Positions 16,537-25,464 of a stretch of DNA of 64,000 nucleotides are shown here, piece by piece (position 1 is the stretch's first letter; each line of letters opens with the position of its first letter). The notes below the pieces were generated by a model that saw only the letters and a program-made list of their open reading frames with translations, searched no databases and had not been told where the DNA came from. Made by a program: the position numbers and the translations under genes. Source of the DNA: Streptomyces sp. SCSIO 30461. GTDB lineage: Bacteria; Actinomycetota; Actinomycetes; Streptomycetales; Streptomycetaceae. The DNA lies in NCBI RefSeq assembly GCF_037023745.1, contig NZ_CP146101.1, forward strand, positions 3,092,001-3,156,000, written 5' to 3'.

Positions 16537-17923
16537 TGTGAGACCCCAGGAGCCGGGAATCGCGCACATGAGCACCGGCGGATACGAAAGCGGCGATGTC
16601 AGCAGTGGTGTCGACGATCTCGCGCTCGATGAGGTGGTCGCCTTCACCTCGGAACTGATCCCCATCGACACCAGCAACCGCGGCGGCGGGGACTGCCGCG
16701 AGCGTCCCGCCGCCGAGTACGTCGCCGAGCGGCTCGCCGGCGCGGGCCTGGAACCGCTGCTGCTGGAGCGTACGGCCGGCCGGACGAACGTGGTGGCGCG
16801 GATCGAGGGCACGGACCCGTCAGCGGACGCGCTGCTGGTGCACGGTCATCTCGACGTCGTACCCGCCGATCCCGCGGAGTGGACCGTGCACCCCTTCTCC
16901 GGTGAGGTCCGCGACGGTGTCGTGTGGGGGCGCGGCGCCGTCGACATGAAGAACATGGACGCCATGGTCCTCGCGGTGGTTCGTGCCTGGCGTCGCACGG
17001 GCGCCCGGCCGCGCCGCGACATCGTCATCGCGTACACGGCGGACGAGGAGGCGAGTGCCGAGGACGGCGCGGGCTTCCTCGCCGACCACCACCCCGAGCT
17101 GTTCGAAGGCTGTACCGAAGGCATCAGCGAGACAGGGGCTTTCAGCTTCCACGCCTCACCAGGTGTGATGCTCTACCCCATCGGGGCGGGCGAGCGTGGC
17201 ACCGCCTGGTTGAAGCTGACCGCCCAAGGCAGGGCGGGCCACGGCTCCAAGGTCAACCGGACCAACGCGGTGACCAGGCTTGCCTCGGCCATCACCCGGA
17301 TCGGGGAGTACGAGTGGCCGGTGCGGCTCACTCCCACGGTGCGTGCGGCCCTGTCCGAGCTCGCCGCCGTGCACGGGATCGCCCCGGACCTGGACGCCGC
17401 CGATCCCGAGGTGGACGCGTTGCTGGCCAAGCTCGGCAGGGCGGCCCAGCTCGTCGAACCGGTCATCCGCAACAGCACCAACCCGACCATGCTGGAAGCC
17501 GGTTACAAGGTCAACGTGATCCCGGGACAAGCCGTCGCCTATGTCGACGGGCGTGTGCTGGCCGGCACCGAGGACGAGTTCCGTGAGACGCTCGACCGTC
17601 TCACGGGCCCCTGTGTGGACTGGGAGTACATCCACCGGGAGGTGGCAATCCAAGCGCCTGTCGACTCTCCGACCTTCGCCCGGCTGCGCTCCGCGATCAA
17701 GGCGTTCGACCCCGGCGCGCACGTCGTGCCGTACTGCACCTCCGGCGGCACCGACGCCAAGCAGTTCTCCCGGCTCGGCATCACCGGCTACGGCTTCTCG
17801 CCGCTGAGACTGCCCGAAGGTTACGACTACGGTGCGATGTTCCACGGTGTCGACGAGCGTGTCCCCGTCGACGCACTGCACTTCGGTGTTCGCGTACTCG
17901 ACCGCTATCTCAAGTCCGCTTAG
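16529..17923 (+). CDS. M20-family metallopeptidase (dipeptidase/deacylase-like)
   Basis: A 464-residue di-zinc hydrolase. Metal motifs are HGHLDVVP, GRGAVDMKNMDAM with the bridging Asp, and ADEEASAEDGAG with the general-base glutamate; the lid domain follows (AWLKLTAQGRAGHGSK), and GGTDAKQF plus FHGVDERVPVDAL supply the last ligands. GGTGGAGG lies just before the ATG at 16529, which overlaps the D-aminopeptidase gene by 8 bp, so the two are translated together. The M20A/ArgE-type fold also covers acetylornithine and succinyl-diaminopimelate deacylases. The peptidase neighbours favour a role in peptide breakdown. Confidence 0.9.
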   Translation: MADVRPQEPGIAHMSTGGYESGDVSSGVDDLALDEVVAFTSELIPIDTSNRGGGDCRERPAAEYVAERLAGAGLEPLLLERTAGRTNVVARIEGTDPSADALLVHGHLDVVPADPAEWTVHPFSGEVRDGVVWGRGAVDMKNMDAMVLAVVRAWRRTGARPRRDIVIAYTADEEASAEDGAGFLADHHPELFEGCTEGISETGAFSFHASPGVMLYPIGAGERGTAWLKLTAQGRAGHGSKVNRTNAVTRLASAITRIGEYEWPVRLTPTVRAALSELAAVHGIAPDLDAADPEVDALLAKLGRAAQLVEPVIRNSTNPTMLEAGYKVNVIPGQAVAYVDGRVLAGTEDEFRETLDRLTGPCVDWEYIHREVAIQAPVDSPTFARLRSAIKAFDPGAHVVPYCTSGGTDAKQFSRLGITGYGFSPLRLPEGYDYGAMFHGVDERVPVDALHFGVRVLDRYLKSA

Positions 17924-17934
17924 GGGGATGGGGA

Positions 17935-19935
17935 ATGGTACCCACGGGGGCCTACGGGACCTGGCCGTCGCCGATCGACGCCGCGCTCGCCGCCTCGAAC
18001 GACGGGCGGCCCGAATTCGTCGGCGCGGTGGGGGACGAGGTGTGGTGGACGGCGCCGCGGCCCACCGAGGACGGCCGCCGTACCCTGGTGAGACGCAGAC
18101 CCGACGGCACCGAGGAAACGGTCCTTCCCGTTCCGTGGAACGTACGCAGCCGGGTGATGGAGTACGGTGGCATGCCCTGGGCCGGGGTGCCAAGTGCGGA
18201 TGGCGGCCCCCTCGTCGTGTTCGTCCACCACGACGACCAGCGCCTCTACGCCTACGAGCCCGACGCGGGCACACGGCCGCGACCGCTCACCCCGGTGTCG
18301 GACGTGGGCGACGGGCTGCGCTGGGCCGATCCCGTGATCCACTCCGATCGCGGTGAAGTCTGGTGCGTGCTTGAGGAGTTCACGGGCGAGGCCCCCACCG
18401 ATGTACGCCGGGTGATCACCGCCGTACCGCTCGACGGTTCGGCGGCGGATGACCGAACCGCCGTACGGGAGCTGACGGACGACCGGCACCGCTTCGTCAC
18501 CGGACCCCGGCTGTCACCCGACGGGCGGCGCGTCGCCTGGATCGCGTGGGACCACCCGCGGATGCCCTGGGAAGGCACCCAGGTGATGCTCGGCGAGGTC
18601 GCGGGCACAGACCCCTTCCGCGCGGTTCGCCAGGTCGCCGGCGGTGCTGACGAGTCGGTCGCCCAGGTCGACTGGAGCAGGGACGGCTCACTGCTCTATG
18701 TGTCGGACGCGGGCGGCTGGTGGGAGCCGTACGCCATCCGGGCCGGGGACCTCGACGGACGCGGCGCCGTCGCCACGGCACTGTGCCCAGGCCGCGGCGA
18801 GGAGTTCGGCGGGCCGCTGTGGAAGCTCGGCCTCAGCTGGTTCCAGCCGCTGGAGAACGGGCTCGTCGCCGCGATCCACGGCAAGGGCGCGACCTCGCTG
18901 GGCATACTCGATCCCGAGACCGGCCAACTCGTCGACACCGCGGGCCCCTGGACCGAGTGGACGCCGACGCTCGCCACACACGGCACCCGCGTGGTCGGCG
19001 TCGCGGCGAGCCCGCGCAGCGGCTACGAGATCGTGGAGCTCGACATCCGCACCGGCCGGGCACGCGTCATCGGCGCGGCACATGACGACCGGGTGGACCC
19101 CGCCTACTACCCCGAGCCGCAGATCCGGGTCTTCACCGGGCCCGAGAACCGCGAGATCCACGCCCATGTCTATCCGCCCCACAGCCCGGACCGTGTCGCG
19201 CCCGACGACGAACTCCCGCCGTACGTGGTATGGGCGCACGGCGGACCGACGGGGCGGTCCCCGCTCGTCCTCGACCTGGAGATCGCCTACTTCACCTCAC
19301 GGGGCATCGGCGTCGCCGAGGTCAACTACGGAGGCTCCACCGGCTACGGCCGCGAATACCGCGAGCGGTTGCGCGAACAGTGGGGCGTGGTCGACGTCGA
19401 GGACTGCGCCGCGGTCGCCGAAGCGCTGGCCGCCGAGGGCACGGCCGACCCGGACCGGCTGGCGATCCGGGGCGGCAGCGCGGGCGGCTGGACCGCCGCG
19501 GTTTCCCTCACCAGCACAGGCGTCTACGCCTGCGGAGCCATCCGCTACCCGGTACTGGACCTGCTCGGATGGGCCGGTGACGGCACGCACGACTTCGAGT
19601 CCCGCTACCTGGATTCGCTGATCGGGCCGCTCGACGAGATGCCAGGCCGCTACCGTGAACGGTCTCCGCTGGAACACATCGACCGCATCGACGTACCCCT
19701 GCTGCTGCTCCAAGGCTTGGACGACCCCATCTGCCCGCCCGCGCAGAGCGAGCGCTTCATCGCCCTGCTCGCGGCGAGGGGAACACCCCATGCCTATCTC
19801 GCCTTCGAGGGCGAGAGCCACGGCTTCCGGCGAGCGCAGACGCTCATCCGCGCCCTTGAGGCAGAGCTGTCCCTGTACGCGCAGACCTTCGGCACCCCGC
19901 GTGGGGACGTCCCGGTGCTCGGGCTGGAGAAGTGA
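17935..19935 (+). CDS. S9-family prolyl oligopeptidase-like serine peptidase
   Basis: A 666-residue protein with an N-terminal beta-propeller (about residues 1-390) and a C-terminal alpha/beta-hydrolase domain. The catalytic serine is Ser515 in RGGSAGGWTA. The aspartate lies in GLDDPICPP and the histidine in GESHGFRR. The propeller cap normally restricts substrates to short peptides. There is no signal peptide, so it should act in the cytoplasm. It starts 11 bp after the M20 gene with AGGGGGATGGGG upstream of the ATG at 17935, and its TGA overlaps the GTG of the decayed LD-carboxypeptidase gene. The acyl-aminoacyl-peptidase subgroup is the likeliest. Confidence 0.92.
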   Translation: MVPTGAYGTWPSPIDAALAASNDGRPEFVGAVGDEVWWTAPRPTEDGRRTLVRRRPDGTEETVLPVPWNVRSRVMEYGGMPWAGVPSADGGPLVVFVHHDDQRLYAYEPDAGTRPRPLTPVSDVGDGLRWADPVIHSDRGEVWCVLEEFTGEAPTDVRRVITAVPLDGSAADDRTAVRELTDDRHRFVTGPRLSPDGRRVAWIAWDHPRMPWEGTQVMLGEVAGTDPFRAVRQVAGGADESVAQVDWSRDGSLLYVSDAGGWWEPYAIRAGDLDGRGAVATALCPGRGEEFGGPLWKLGLSWFQPLENGLVAAIHGKGATSLGILDPETGQLVDTAGPWTEWTPTLATHGTRVVGVAASPRSGYEIVELDIRTGRARVIGAAHDDRVDPAYYPEPQIRVFTGPENREIHAHVYPPHSPDRVAPDDELPPYVVWAHGGPTGRSPLVLDLEIAYFTSRGIGVAEVNYGGSTGYGREYRERLREQWGVVDVEDCAAVAEALAAEGTADPDRLAIRGGSAGGWTAAVSLTSTGVYACGAIRYPVLDLLGWAGDGTHDFESRYLDSLIGPLDEMPGRYRERSPLEHIDRIDVPLLLLQGLDDPICPPAQSERFIALLAARGTPHAYLAFEGESHGFRRAQTLIRALEAELSLYAQTFGTPRGDVPVLGLEK

Positions 19936-20169
19936 ACGAGGAGCGTGCGGGCGCGGCGACACGGGCCCTCGCCAGGCCCACGCGGCTGCGCCCGGGCGAC
20001 CGGGTCGCCATCGCCGCTCCCAGCGGCCCCGTACCGGCGGATCGGCTGGACAAGGGCCTTCACGATCCTGCGCGGCCGGGACCTGGAACCGGTCGTACTG
20101 CCGCACGTCCTCGACGTGCACCAGCGGTTGCGGTACCTCGCGGGTGACGACGCGGCGCGGGCCCGGGAC
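19932..20169 (+). pseudogene. Remnant of an S66-family LD-carboxypeptidase (MccF/LdcA-like)
   Basis: A GTG at 19932 overlaps the S9 stop (GTGA). The frame reads RPTRLRPGDRVAIAAPSGPV and PADRLDKG, the typical start of S66 muramoyltetrapeptide/LD-carboxypeptidases. At 20054-20056 an extra G shifts the frame; one frame over the sequence continues FTILRGRDLEPVVLPHVLDV and RLRYLAGDDAARARD. Soon after 20169 homology ends, so about 75 of roughly 300 residues remain and the catalytic serine is lost. It was the fourth gene of the peptidase operon. LD-carboxypeptidases cut L-D bonds in cell-wall peptides, which fits the D-aminopeptidase at the head of the operon. Confidence 0.85.
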
Positions 20170-20303
20170 ACCGGGGAGGAGCCATACCCATCGTCCCGGT
20201 CCCGCCACCGTGGCGCCGGCCTCGGGCCGGCGCCCGCATGGGGGGTGACGTGACAGCGGTACCGAGCGCTCGGCCGAGCAGCTCGGCGGTCCGGCTCACC
20301 GGG

Positions 20304-21419
20304 TCAGCGACTCAGCGCGGCGTAACCGGGCCGGATCACCGATTCGATGATGCGGCGGCGCTCCGGGAGCGGCAGGAAGGCCGACTCGACGGCGGCGACC
20401 GTGAACTGCTCGAAGACCTCAGGACCGTAGCCGAACGCGTCCGCCATGTGCTGGAATTCGCGGCTCATCGTGGTACCTGAGACCAGGCGGTTGTCCGTGT
20501 TGAGCGTGACCCGGAAGCCGAGCCGGCGAAGCAGGTCGATCGGGTGCGTGGCGTAGTCCTTCGCGGCACCGGTCTGGAGGTTCGAGGTCGGGCAGACCTC
20601 AAGCGTGATCCCGTTGTCGCGGACGTACGCCGCGAGGTGGCCGAGGACGGCCGTGCCGTCGTCGGCCACCTGGATGTCGTCCGTGATCCGGACACCGTGG
20701 CCGATCCGCTCGGCGCCGCAGACCTGGACCGCCTCGTGGATGGACTCGGCGCCTACGGCCTCACCCGCGTGGATGGTGAAGTGGCAGTTGTGCCGCTTCA
20801 GGTGCTGGAAGGCGGCAAGGTGGTTGGCCGGGGGGTTGCCGATCTCGCCGCCGGCGATGTCGAAGCCCGCCACCCCGCGGTCCCGGTGGGCCACCGTGAG
20901 CTCGGCTATCTCCAAGGAGCGCTGGGTGTGACGCATACCGGTCAGCAGCGCGCGGACGGTGATCCTGCCACCCGTACGGCGCTCGCCCTCGCGGAAGCCC
21001 TCGTTGACCGCGTCGACGACCTCGTCCAGGCTCAGTCCGCGCTCCTGGTGCTGCTCCGGGGCGTAGCGCACTTCGGCGTAGACGACTCCGTCGGCTGCCA
21101 GGTCCTCGGCGCATTCGGCGGCGATCCGGAACAGCGCTTCGCGGGTCTGCATGACCGCGCAGGTGTGGGCGAAGGTCTCCAGATAGCGCTCCAGCGAACC
21201 GGAGTCCGCGGCGTCGCGGAACCAGACGGCGAGGGCATCGGGGTCCTCGGACGGGAGGTCGCCGTAGCCGCACTCGCGAGCCAGCTCGATGATCGTGGCG
21301 GGACGCAGACCACCGTCGAGGTGGTCGTGCAGGACGGCCTTGGGAGCGCGGACGATCCAGTCGGCGACAGAGGCGAGGCGGGTGGCGGGGTCGGCCGCCG
21401 AGTTGTCAGACAAGTGCAT
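20304..21419 (-). CDS. add: Adenosine deaminase
   Basis: A 371-residue metal-dependent amidohydrolase of purine salvage that converts adenosine to inosine. Motifs are all present: [10 protein letters not shown] with the H-x-H zinc pair near residue 32, [16 protein letters not shown], and LNTDNR with the zinc-binding aspartate (family usual is NTDD/NTDN). The start is the ATG at 21419; no strong Shine-Dalgarno is seen, but the N-terminus fits the family. It converges with the remnant of the peptidase operon and has no purine genes beside it. Streptomycetes usually carry more than one adenosine deaminase. Confidence 0.95.
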   Translation of the reverse strand: MHLSDNSAADPATRLASVADWIVRAPKAVLHDHLDGGLRPATIIELARECGYGDLPSEDPDALAVWFRDAADSGSLERYLETFAHTCAVMQTREALFRIAAECAEDLAADGVVYAEVRYAPEQHQERGLSLDEVVDAVNEGFREGERRTGGRITVRALLTGMRHTQRSLEIAELTVAHRDRGVAGFDIAGGEIGNPPANHLAAFQHLKRHNCHFTIHAGEAVGAESIHEAVQVCGAERIGHGVRITDDIQVADDGTAVLGHLAAYVRDNGITLEVCPTSNLQTGAAKDYATHPIDLLRRLGFRVTLNTDNRLVSGTTMSREFQHMADAFGYGPEVFEQFTVAAVESAFLPLPERRRIIESVIRPGYAALSR

Positions 21420-21743
21420 GCAGCGGGAGTGTACGGCACCCAGGCTCCCGGCGCCCTACACGGTCCGTAGGGCGGGGCGGCTCGGCCCGCGCCCCGCTGC
21501 CGGGTGGGCACAGCGGTGGCCGGTCCGAGCGCATGGACCGCACGGGCCTGGGTGGAGGCCGCACCGGCCGGGGCAGGTCATCCGTCGGTCCCGCATCCGA
21601 GCGGCGCGACGTCCGCCCGGCTGTGGGCGCTCGCGGGTGAGCCGGATCCACGACTCGGACCCGTTCGGCCTACGGCTCGGACCTGTGCGGCCCGCGGCCC
21701 TGGGTCCGGCTCGACCGAGCCACGTGTCGCGGGCCGAGCGGCG
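21420..21743. other. Intergenic, no gene supported
   Basis: These 324 bp lie between adenosine deaminase and the GntR gene, both on the minus strand. I see no coding frame with the proper third-base bias and no strong terminator; a modest dyad GCCCTAC...GTAGGGC occurs near 21461-21477. Confidence 0.4.
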
Positions 21744-22505
21744 TCAGCTCGACTGCACCACGGACAGCGCGGGCGCACCGGTCGGCAGCATGTGCTTGGC
21801 GGCCATGATCGGGATGTCTCCCGCCCGTACGACCTGGGTGACGAGTACGGCGGGGGTGTCCGCGGGCCGGTCGAGCTGAGCGCCGCGCCGCTGTCCGAGC
21901 GAGGTCGCCGTCACCCCCGCGTGGGCGGTCAGCGCAAGCCCCCGGGAGGCCCCCGCCAGCACCGCCAGCATCGAGGTCCGCTCGGTCTCGGTCGCGCGTA
22001 GCGCGTCGGCGAACGCCGGGTGCGCCCGTGCCAGCACCTCGTCCGCCGCGGCCCACTCCTGGCTGAGAGCCGCCGCCGCACCGTCACCCGTCAGCAGGGA
22101 CTCCCAGAAGCGCAGCTCCGCACGGGCCGGTGCGTGCAGATGCTGGGTGGTGAAGTCGGTGGGTTCCTCGACGGTCCGCAGCAGCGCTCTCACCCGCAGC
22201 GGCGCACCACCCGGTGCGAGCTGCTCCTCCAGTGGCTGGATCTGTTCGAACCCGCGTCGCGGCTGCTGGTCGTTGACTGTTCTTCCCACACCCCTGCGCA
22301 CCGTGAGCAGCCCGTCCTCCTGGAGCAGCAGCAGCGCTTCACGCAGCGCGGGCCGACTGACGCCGAGCTCCGCAGCGAGCCGGGGCTCGGACGGCAGCGT
22401 GGATCCCGGCGGATAGGTGCCCTCGTGGATGGCGTCTGCGATGCGTTCGTACAGGATGACCACCGGCCTGCGCTGCCGCTCGCTCGCCGGTCCGCTGACT
22501 ACCAC
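21744..22505 (-). CDS. GntR-family transcriptional regulator (HutC-like, UTRA-type effector domain)
   Basis: A 253-residue repressor-type protein. The winged helix is at residues about 15-80: ILYERIADAIHEGTYPPGST, LPSEPRLAAELGVSRPALRE and EDGLLTVRRGVGRTV. The C-terminal half has the alternating strands and helices of UTRA-like ligand domains (TSMLAVLAGASRGLALTAHA, AVLVTQVVRAGDIPIMAAKH). The start is a GTG at 22505 with GGGGAG 6 bases upstream. A perfect dyad CTTGTC-T-GACAAG lies 150 bp upstream, before the divergent LapA-like gene, and a half copy (CTTGTCTG) lies near 22519, close to its own start. It probably controls itself and that gene. The effector is unknown. Confidence 0.9.
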   Translation of the reverse strand: MVVSGPASERQRRPVVILYERIADAIHEGTYPPGSTLPSEPRLAAELGVSRPALREALLLLQEDGLLTVRRGVGRTVNDQQPRRGFEQIQPLEEQLAPGGAPLRVRALLRTVEEPTDFTTQHLHAPARAELRFWESLLTGDGAAAALSQEWAAADEVLARAHPAFADALRATETERTSMLAVLAGASRGLALTAHAGVTATSLGQRRGAQLDRPADTPAVLVTQVVRAGDIPIMAAKHMLPTGAPALSVVQSS

Positions 22506-22655
22506 TGTGACTCCCCGGGCTTGCTTGTCTGCTCACTGCTGGGGCGTGGCGGCTTGTCGCCGACACCTCCGCCGTCGAGAAACCCACCGTAGTTCACGGT
22601 CAGCAGGGCCTTGCGGGTCTACGCAGGTAGATGTCAGTCTGGTGCCGCTTTCTTT

Positions 22656-22668
22656 CTTGTCTGACAAG
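22656..22668. promoter_or_regulatory. Probable GntR operator
   Basis: CTTGTC-T-GACAAG is a perfect inverted repeat with 6-bp arms in the 294-bp region between the GntR gene and the LapA-like gene. The GT...AC core and short spacing suit GntR-family operators. A half-site CTTGTCTG lies near 22519 by the GntR start. Confidence 0.6.
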
Positions 22669-22799
22669 GGTGGGCGATGATACTCGGCGGGCCGCCCTCG
22701 GACAGGACTCAGGCGGTTTCGGCGGCTCCTGGAGGAGCGTTTCACCCGTTCGGCCCGCCCAGCAGCCTCATGGGGCCAGGATCCGTCCATCCTGGTCCC

Positions 22800-23066
22800 A
22801 TGAGTCCCAAGGGCGGATCGAGGAGCGGCAAGGGAACGGGCCATCCGGCGGGCGCGGGCGGCACCCACGGCCGCTTCACGCCCCGCAGGATCCTCTTCCT
22901 GGTGATTGCGGCGCTCACGCTGGTCTTCATCTTCGAGAACACCCGCAAGGTCACGGTCAGACTGCTGATCCCCGAAGTGGTCATGCCGCTCTATCTGGCC
23001 CTGCTCGCCGCGGCGGTCCTGGGCGCGCTCTGCGCGGCGCTCTACCTCGGTCGCCGAGGCAGATGA
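22800..23066 (+). CDS. LapA-domain (DUF1049) membrane protein
   Basis: An 88-residue protein with a basic N-terminus, then two membrane segments: RILFLVIAALTLVFIFENT and MPLYLALLAAAVLGALCAAL. The motif FENTRKVTVRLLIPEV between them is typical of the LapA/DUF1049 family (lipopolysaccharide assembly protein A in Gram-negatives; function unclear in actinobacteria). The ATG at 22800 (MSPKGGSRSGKG) is chosen because the in-frame codons back to 22677 use many A/T third positions and cover the operator-proximal leader. It is divergent from GntR and likely controlled by it. Confidence 0.75.
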   Translation: MSPKGGSRSGKGTGHPAGAGGTHGRFTPRRILFLVIAALTLVFIFENTRKVTVRLLIPEVVMPLYLALLAAAVLGALCAALYLGRRGR

Positions 23067-23226
23067 CGGGGCGGGACGCCCGGGGCCGCCCCTGCCTCAT
23101 GCCCGCCGATCCGGACTCCACGCCAACGCCGGCACGACCGTCGGCCCTGCGGCCTTGGAGGCCCGGAGTTCCGGCAGGCCGTGACCGCGCGATGCGGCGC
23201 GACAGGACGTGGACCGCCGCGGGCGG

Positions 23227-23586
23227 CTATCCGGCGGCCGCGGCCTTCTGATCGACGTACTCGAACACCGAGCCATCCGGGTGTGCGGCGATGAGATTGC
23301 GGCCCACCGGCGTGGCCACCGGACCGGCGATGACGGCCGCACCGGCCGCGGTCAGGGCGGCACGTGCCTCGTCCACGTCTTCCACCGCGATGGTGGCCGC
23401 GACTTTGCGGAGCACGTCGATCTCCTCCTCAGGGCCGCTCATCAGGAGGAAGCAGCTCACCGCGGCGACGGATACGCCACCGCGCGCGAAGCGCAGCGCG
23501 GTGGCCCCGGTCAGGCGCTCGTAGAAGTCGGCCGCGGCGTCCAGGTCGGCGACGTAGATGCGTAGTGTGCTTCCGATGATCTGCAT
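23227..23586 (-). CDS. VOC-family (glyoxalase/bleomycin-resistance-like) protein
   Basis: A 119-residue single vicinal-oxygen-chelate domain. Two beta-alpha-beta3 halves are seen: STLRIYVADLDAAADFYERL and VEDVDEARAALTAAGAAV, ending with AAHPDGSVFEYVDQ, where the final glutamate is the usual metal ligand. The first-position ligand is not obviously a histidine, so metal binding is unsure. The start at ATG 23586 (MQIIGST) fits the fold. It is on the same strand as, and 59 bp downstream of, the methyltransferase gene. Confidence 0.85.
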   Translation of the reverse strand: MQIIGSTLRIYVADLDAAADFYERLTGATALRFARGGVSVAAVSCFLLMSGPEEEIDVLRKVAATIAVEDVDEARAALTAAGAAVIAGPVATPVGRNLIAAHPDGSVFEYVDQKAAAAG

Positions 23587-23645
23587 GCGCAGCAGGGTAG
23601 TTGGGCGATCGATGCGATGCTGATCGATCCCCGGACGGACCGCGG

Positions 23646-24464
23646 CTACGCGCGGCAGAGCAGCTCGCCGTGCGGAACGCCGAACCACGCTCCTTCCCGG
23701 CGCCCCCACTCCCGCCAGGCCTCGGCGACGGCCGCCAGCTCGGCGGCGCTCGCGTGGCCTCCGCCGACAGCCAGCCGAGCGTAGTCCGACTGGGTCGTAC
23801 GGTCCGCCCAGAGCCCACTCCACCAGGCGCGTTCCTCCGGTGTGACGAAGCACCAGGCGGATGCGGTCGCGGTGATGTCGGTGAAGCCCGCCGCTCGGGC
23901 CCAGGTGTACAGCCGGCGCCCGGCGTCCGGTGCCCCGCCGTTCGCACGGGCCACCTGCTGGTACAGCTCCAGCCAGCGGTCCAGGCCCGGCACCTCCGGA
24001 TACCAGCTGAACGAGCCGTAGTCGCTGTCGCGGACCGCGACGAGTCCGCCGGGCCGGCAGACCCGTCGCATCTCGGTCAGGGCGAGTACCGGGTCGCCGA
24101 CGTGCTGGAGCACCTGATGCGCGTGCACGACGTCGAAGGAGTCGTCCGGGAAGTCCAGGGCGTGGACATCTGAGGCGGCGAAGGCGATGTTGTCCTGGCC
24201 GCGCTCCGACGCCACCGCACGGGCCGCGTCCAGGACCCCCGGCTCGCTGTCGACGGCCGTGACCGCGCCCGGTGCGACCAGCAGAGCCAGATCGGCCGTG
24301 ATGGTGCCGGGCCCGCAGCCCACGTCCAGTACGTCGAGTCCCGGCCTGAGCTCCGGCACCAGATAGCCGGCGGAGTTCGCGGCAGTACGGCTGCGGTGCG
24401 AGCGCAGTACCGATTCGTGGTGCCCATGGGTGTAAACGGCGGTGGCAGCGGTTCCCTTGGTCAT
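23646..24464 (-). CDS. Class I SAM-dependent methyltransferase (UbiE-like)
   Basis: A 272-residue methyltransferase. Motif I is DVLDVGCGPGTITADLA (about residues 46-62), followed by AVDSEPGVLDAA, ASDVHALDFPDDSFDVVHAH and EMRRVCRPGGLVAVRDSDY. The ubiquinone/menaquinone methyltransferase-like fold is common, and the substrate cannot be read from sequence. The ATG at 24464 (MTKGTAATAVYTHGHHES) has GAGG shortly upstream and is better than the longer frame. The very similar N-terminus YTHGHHESVLRSHRSR is shared with many streptomycete paralogues. Confidence 0.9.
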   Translation of the reverse strand: MTKGTAATAVYTHGHHESVLRSHRSRTAANSAGYLVPELRPGLDVLDVGCGPGTITADLALLVAPGAVTAVDSEPGVLDAARAVASERGQDNIAFAASDVHALDFPDDSFDVVHAHQVLQHVGDPVLALTEMRRVCRPGGLVAVRDSDYGSFSWYPEVPGLDRWLELYQQVARANGGAPDAGRRLYTWARAAGFTDITATASAWCFVTPEERAWWSGLWADRTTQSDYARLAVGGGHASAAELAAVAEAWREWGRREGAWFGVPHGELLCRA

Positions 24465-24665
24465 GGTCCTCGCACTCCGTTCCCTCAAGTCGGTTGCGGA
24501 CGGGCAGACTTCACGCGGATCGCGGCATGGACCCGGGAAAGCGGCCGCACCACCACCGTACGCCCTTCAAGTCGAATCATGAGATATGCGTCTTACTATT
24601 CGGACGGACGTAGGAGCGGCCCCGGCCGTTCGCGTCCGGCCCGGTGGAGGCGCAGAGTGGGGGCC

Positions 24666-25241
24666 ATGGACACCGTCGCTCTTCTGGACCGGCACTCCGA
24701 GGCGCTCGCGCTCTTCACCGAACGGGTGCACGCCGTTCGGCCCGACCAGTGGGACAGGGCGACTCCGTGCGCCGAGTGGACCGTCCGTGACCTGGTGAAC
24801 CATCTGACGGCTGAGCAGCTGTGGGTGCCATTGCTCGTCGGAGCCGGTCGCGGCACCGCGGAGGCAGGCGACGCCTTCGACGGCGATGTGCTCGGCGCGC
24901 ACCCCGCCGTCACCTGGGACCGGGCCGCCTCCGGTGCGAAAGCTGCCTTCAACATGCCGGGTGCACTGGACAGGACCGTGGAGCTGTCGTACGGCGAGCG
25001 CACCGCTGCCGACTACTGCGCGCAGATGGTGGCCGACGCGACTGTGCACACCTGGGATCTGTCCCGGGCCATCGGCGCGGACGAAGCCCTCCCGGAAGCG
25101 CTGGTCGAGTTCACCGCCCGGGAGGTCGCCCCGTATGCCGCCGGGCCGGCCCGGAGCGGCCTGTTCGCGACTGCGGTCGAGCCACCGCCGGGCGCGGACG
25201 CCCAGACCGAGTTGCTCTGCCTGCTCGGGCGGGAGCCCTGA
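24666..25241 (+). CDS. TIGR03086-family (DinB/maleylpyruvate-isomerase-like) metal-binding protein
   Basis: A 191-residue helical protein. It shows RPDQWDRATPCAEWTVRDLV and NHLTAEQLWVPLLV near the N-terminus and VADATVHTWDLSRAIGADEA in the middle. The histidines of NHL and HTWDL are the metal ligands of this mycothiol-dependent/DinB-like superfamily. The start at ATG 24666 (MDTVALLDRHSEA) is standard. The subgroup has no assigned reaction; members act as thiol transferases or isomerases. It is divergent from the methyltransferase gene. Confidence 0.88.
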   Translation: MDTVALLDRHSEALALFTERVHAVRPDQWDRATPCAEWTVRDLVNHLTAEQLWVPLLVGAGRGTAEAGDAFDGDVLGAHPAVTWDRAASGAKAAFNMPGALDRTVELSYGERTAADYCAQMVADATVHTWDLSRAIGADEALPEALVEFTAREVAPYAAGPARSGLFATAVEPPPGADAQTELLCLLGREP

Positions 25242-25464
25242 CCGAATCGGCCCTCCGGCCGGACGCCCCGATGGGTGAGCCCCGATCGGACCAGCCCGGT
25301 TCGGACCACTCCGTTCGAATCAGCCCCGGTCGGCCCATCCCCGGTCACGTGAATGGGCCGACCGGAGCGGCGGCGCGGGCGGAACCTTCGTATAAAGGGC
25401 TCATGGCCTTTGTCGACACGTGAGCCGGGCGGTGTTCCCGGGCGCGAGCACGGGAGGTGGGCCC

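Noticed and set aside
22677..22799. N-terminal extension of the LapA-like protein from the ATG at 22677
   Set aside because: Codons ATA, ACT, GTT, GCT, CCT, TTT and similar are not host-like, and the region adjoins the operator; ATG 22800 is a better start.
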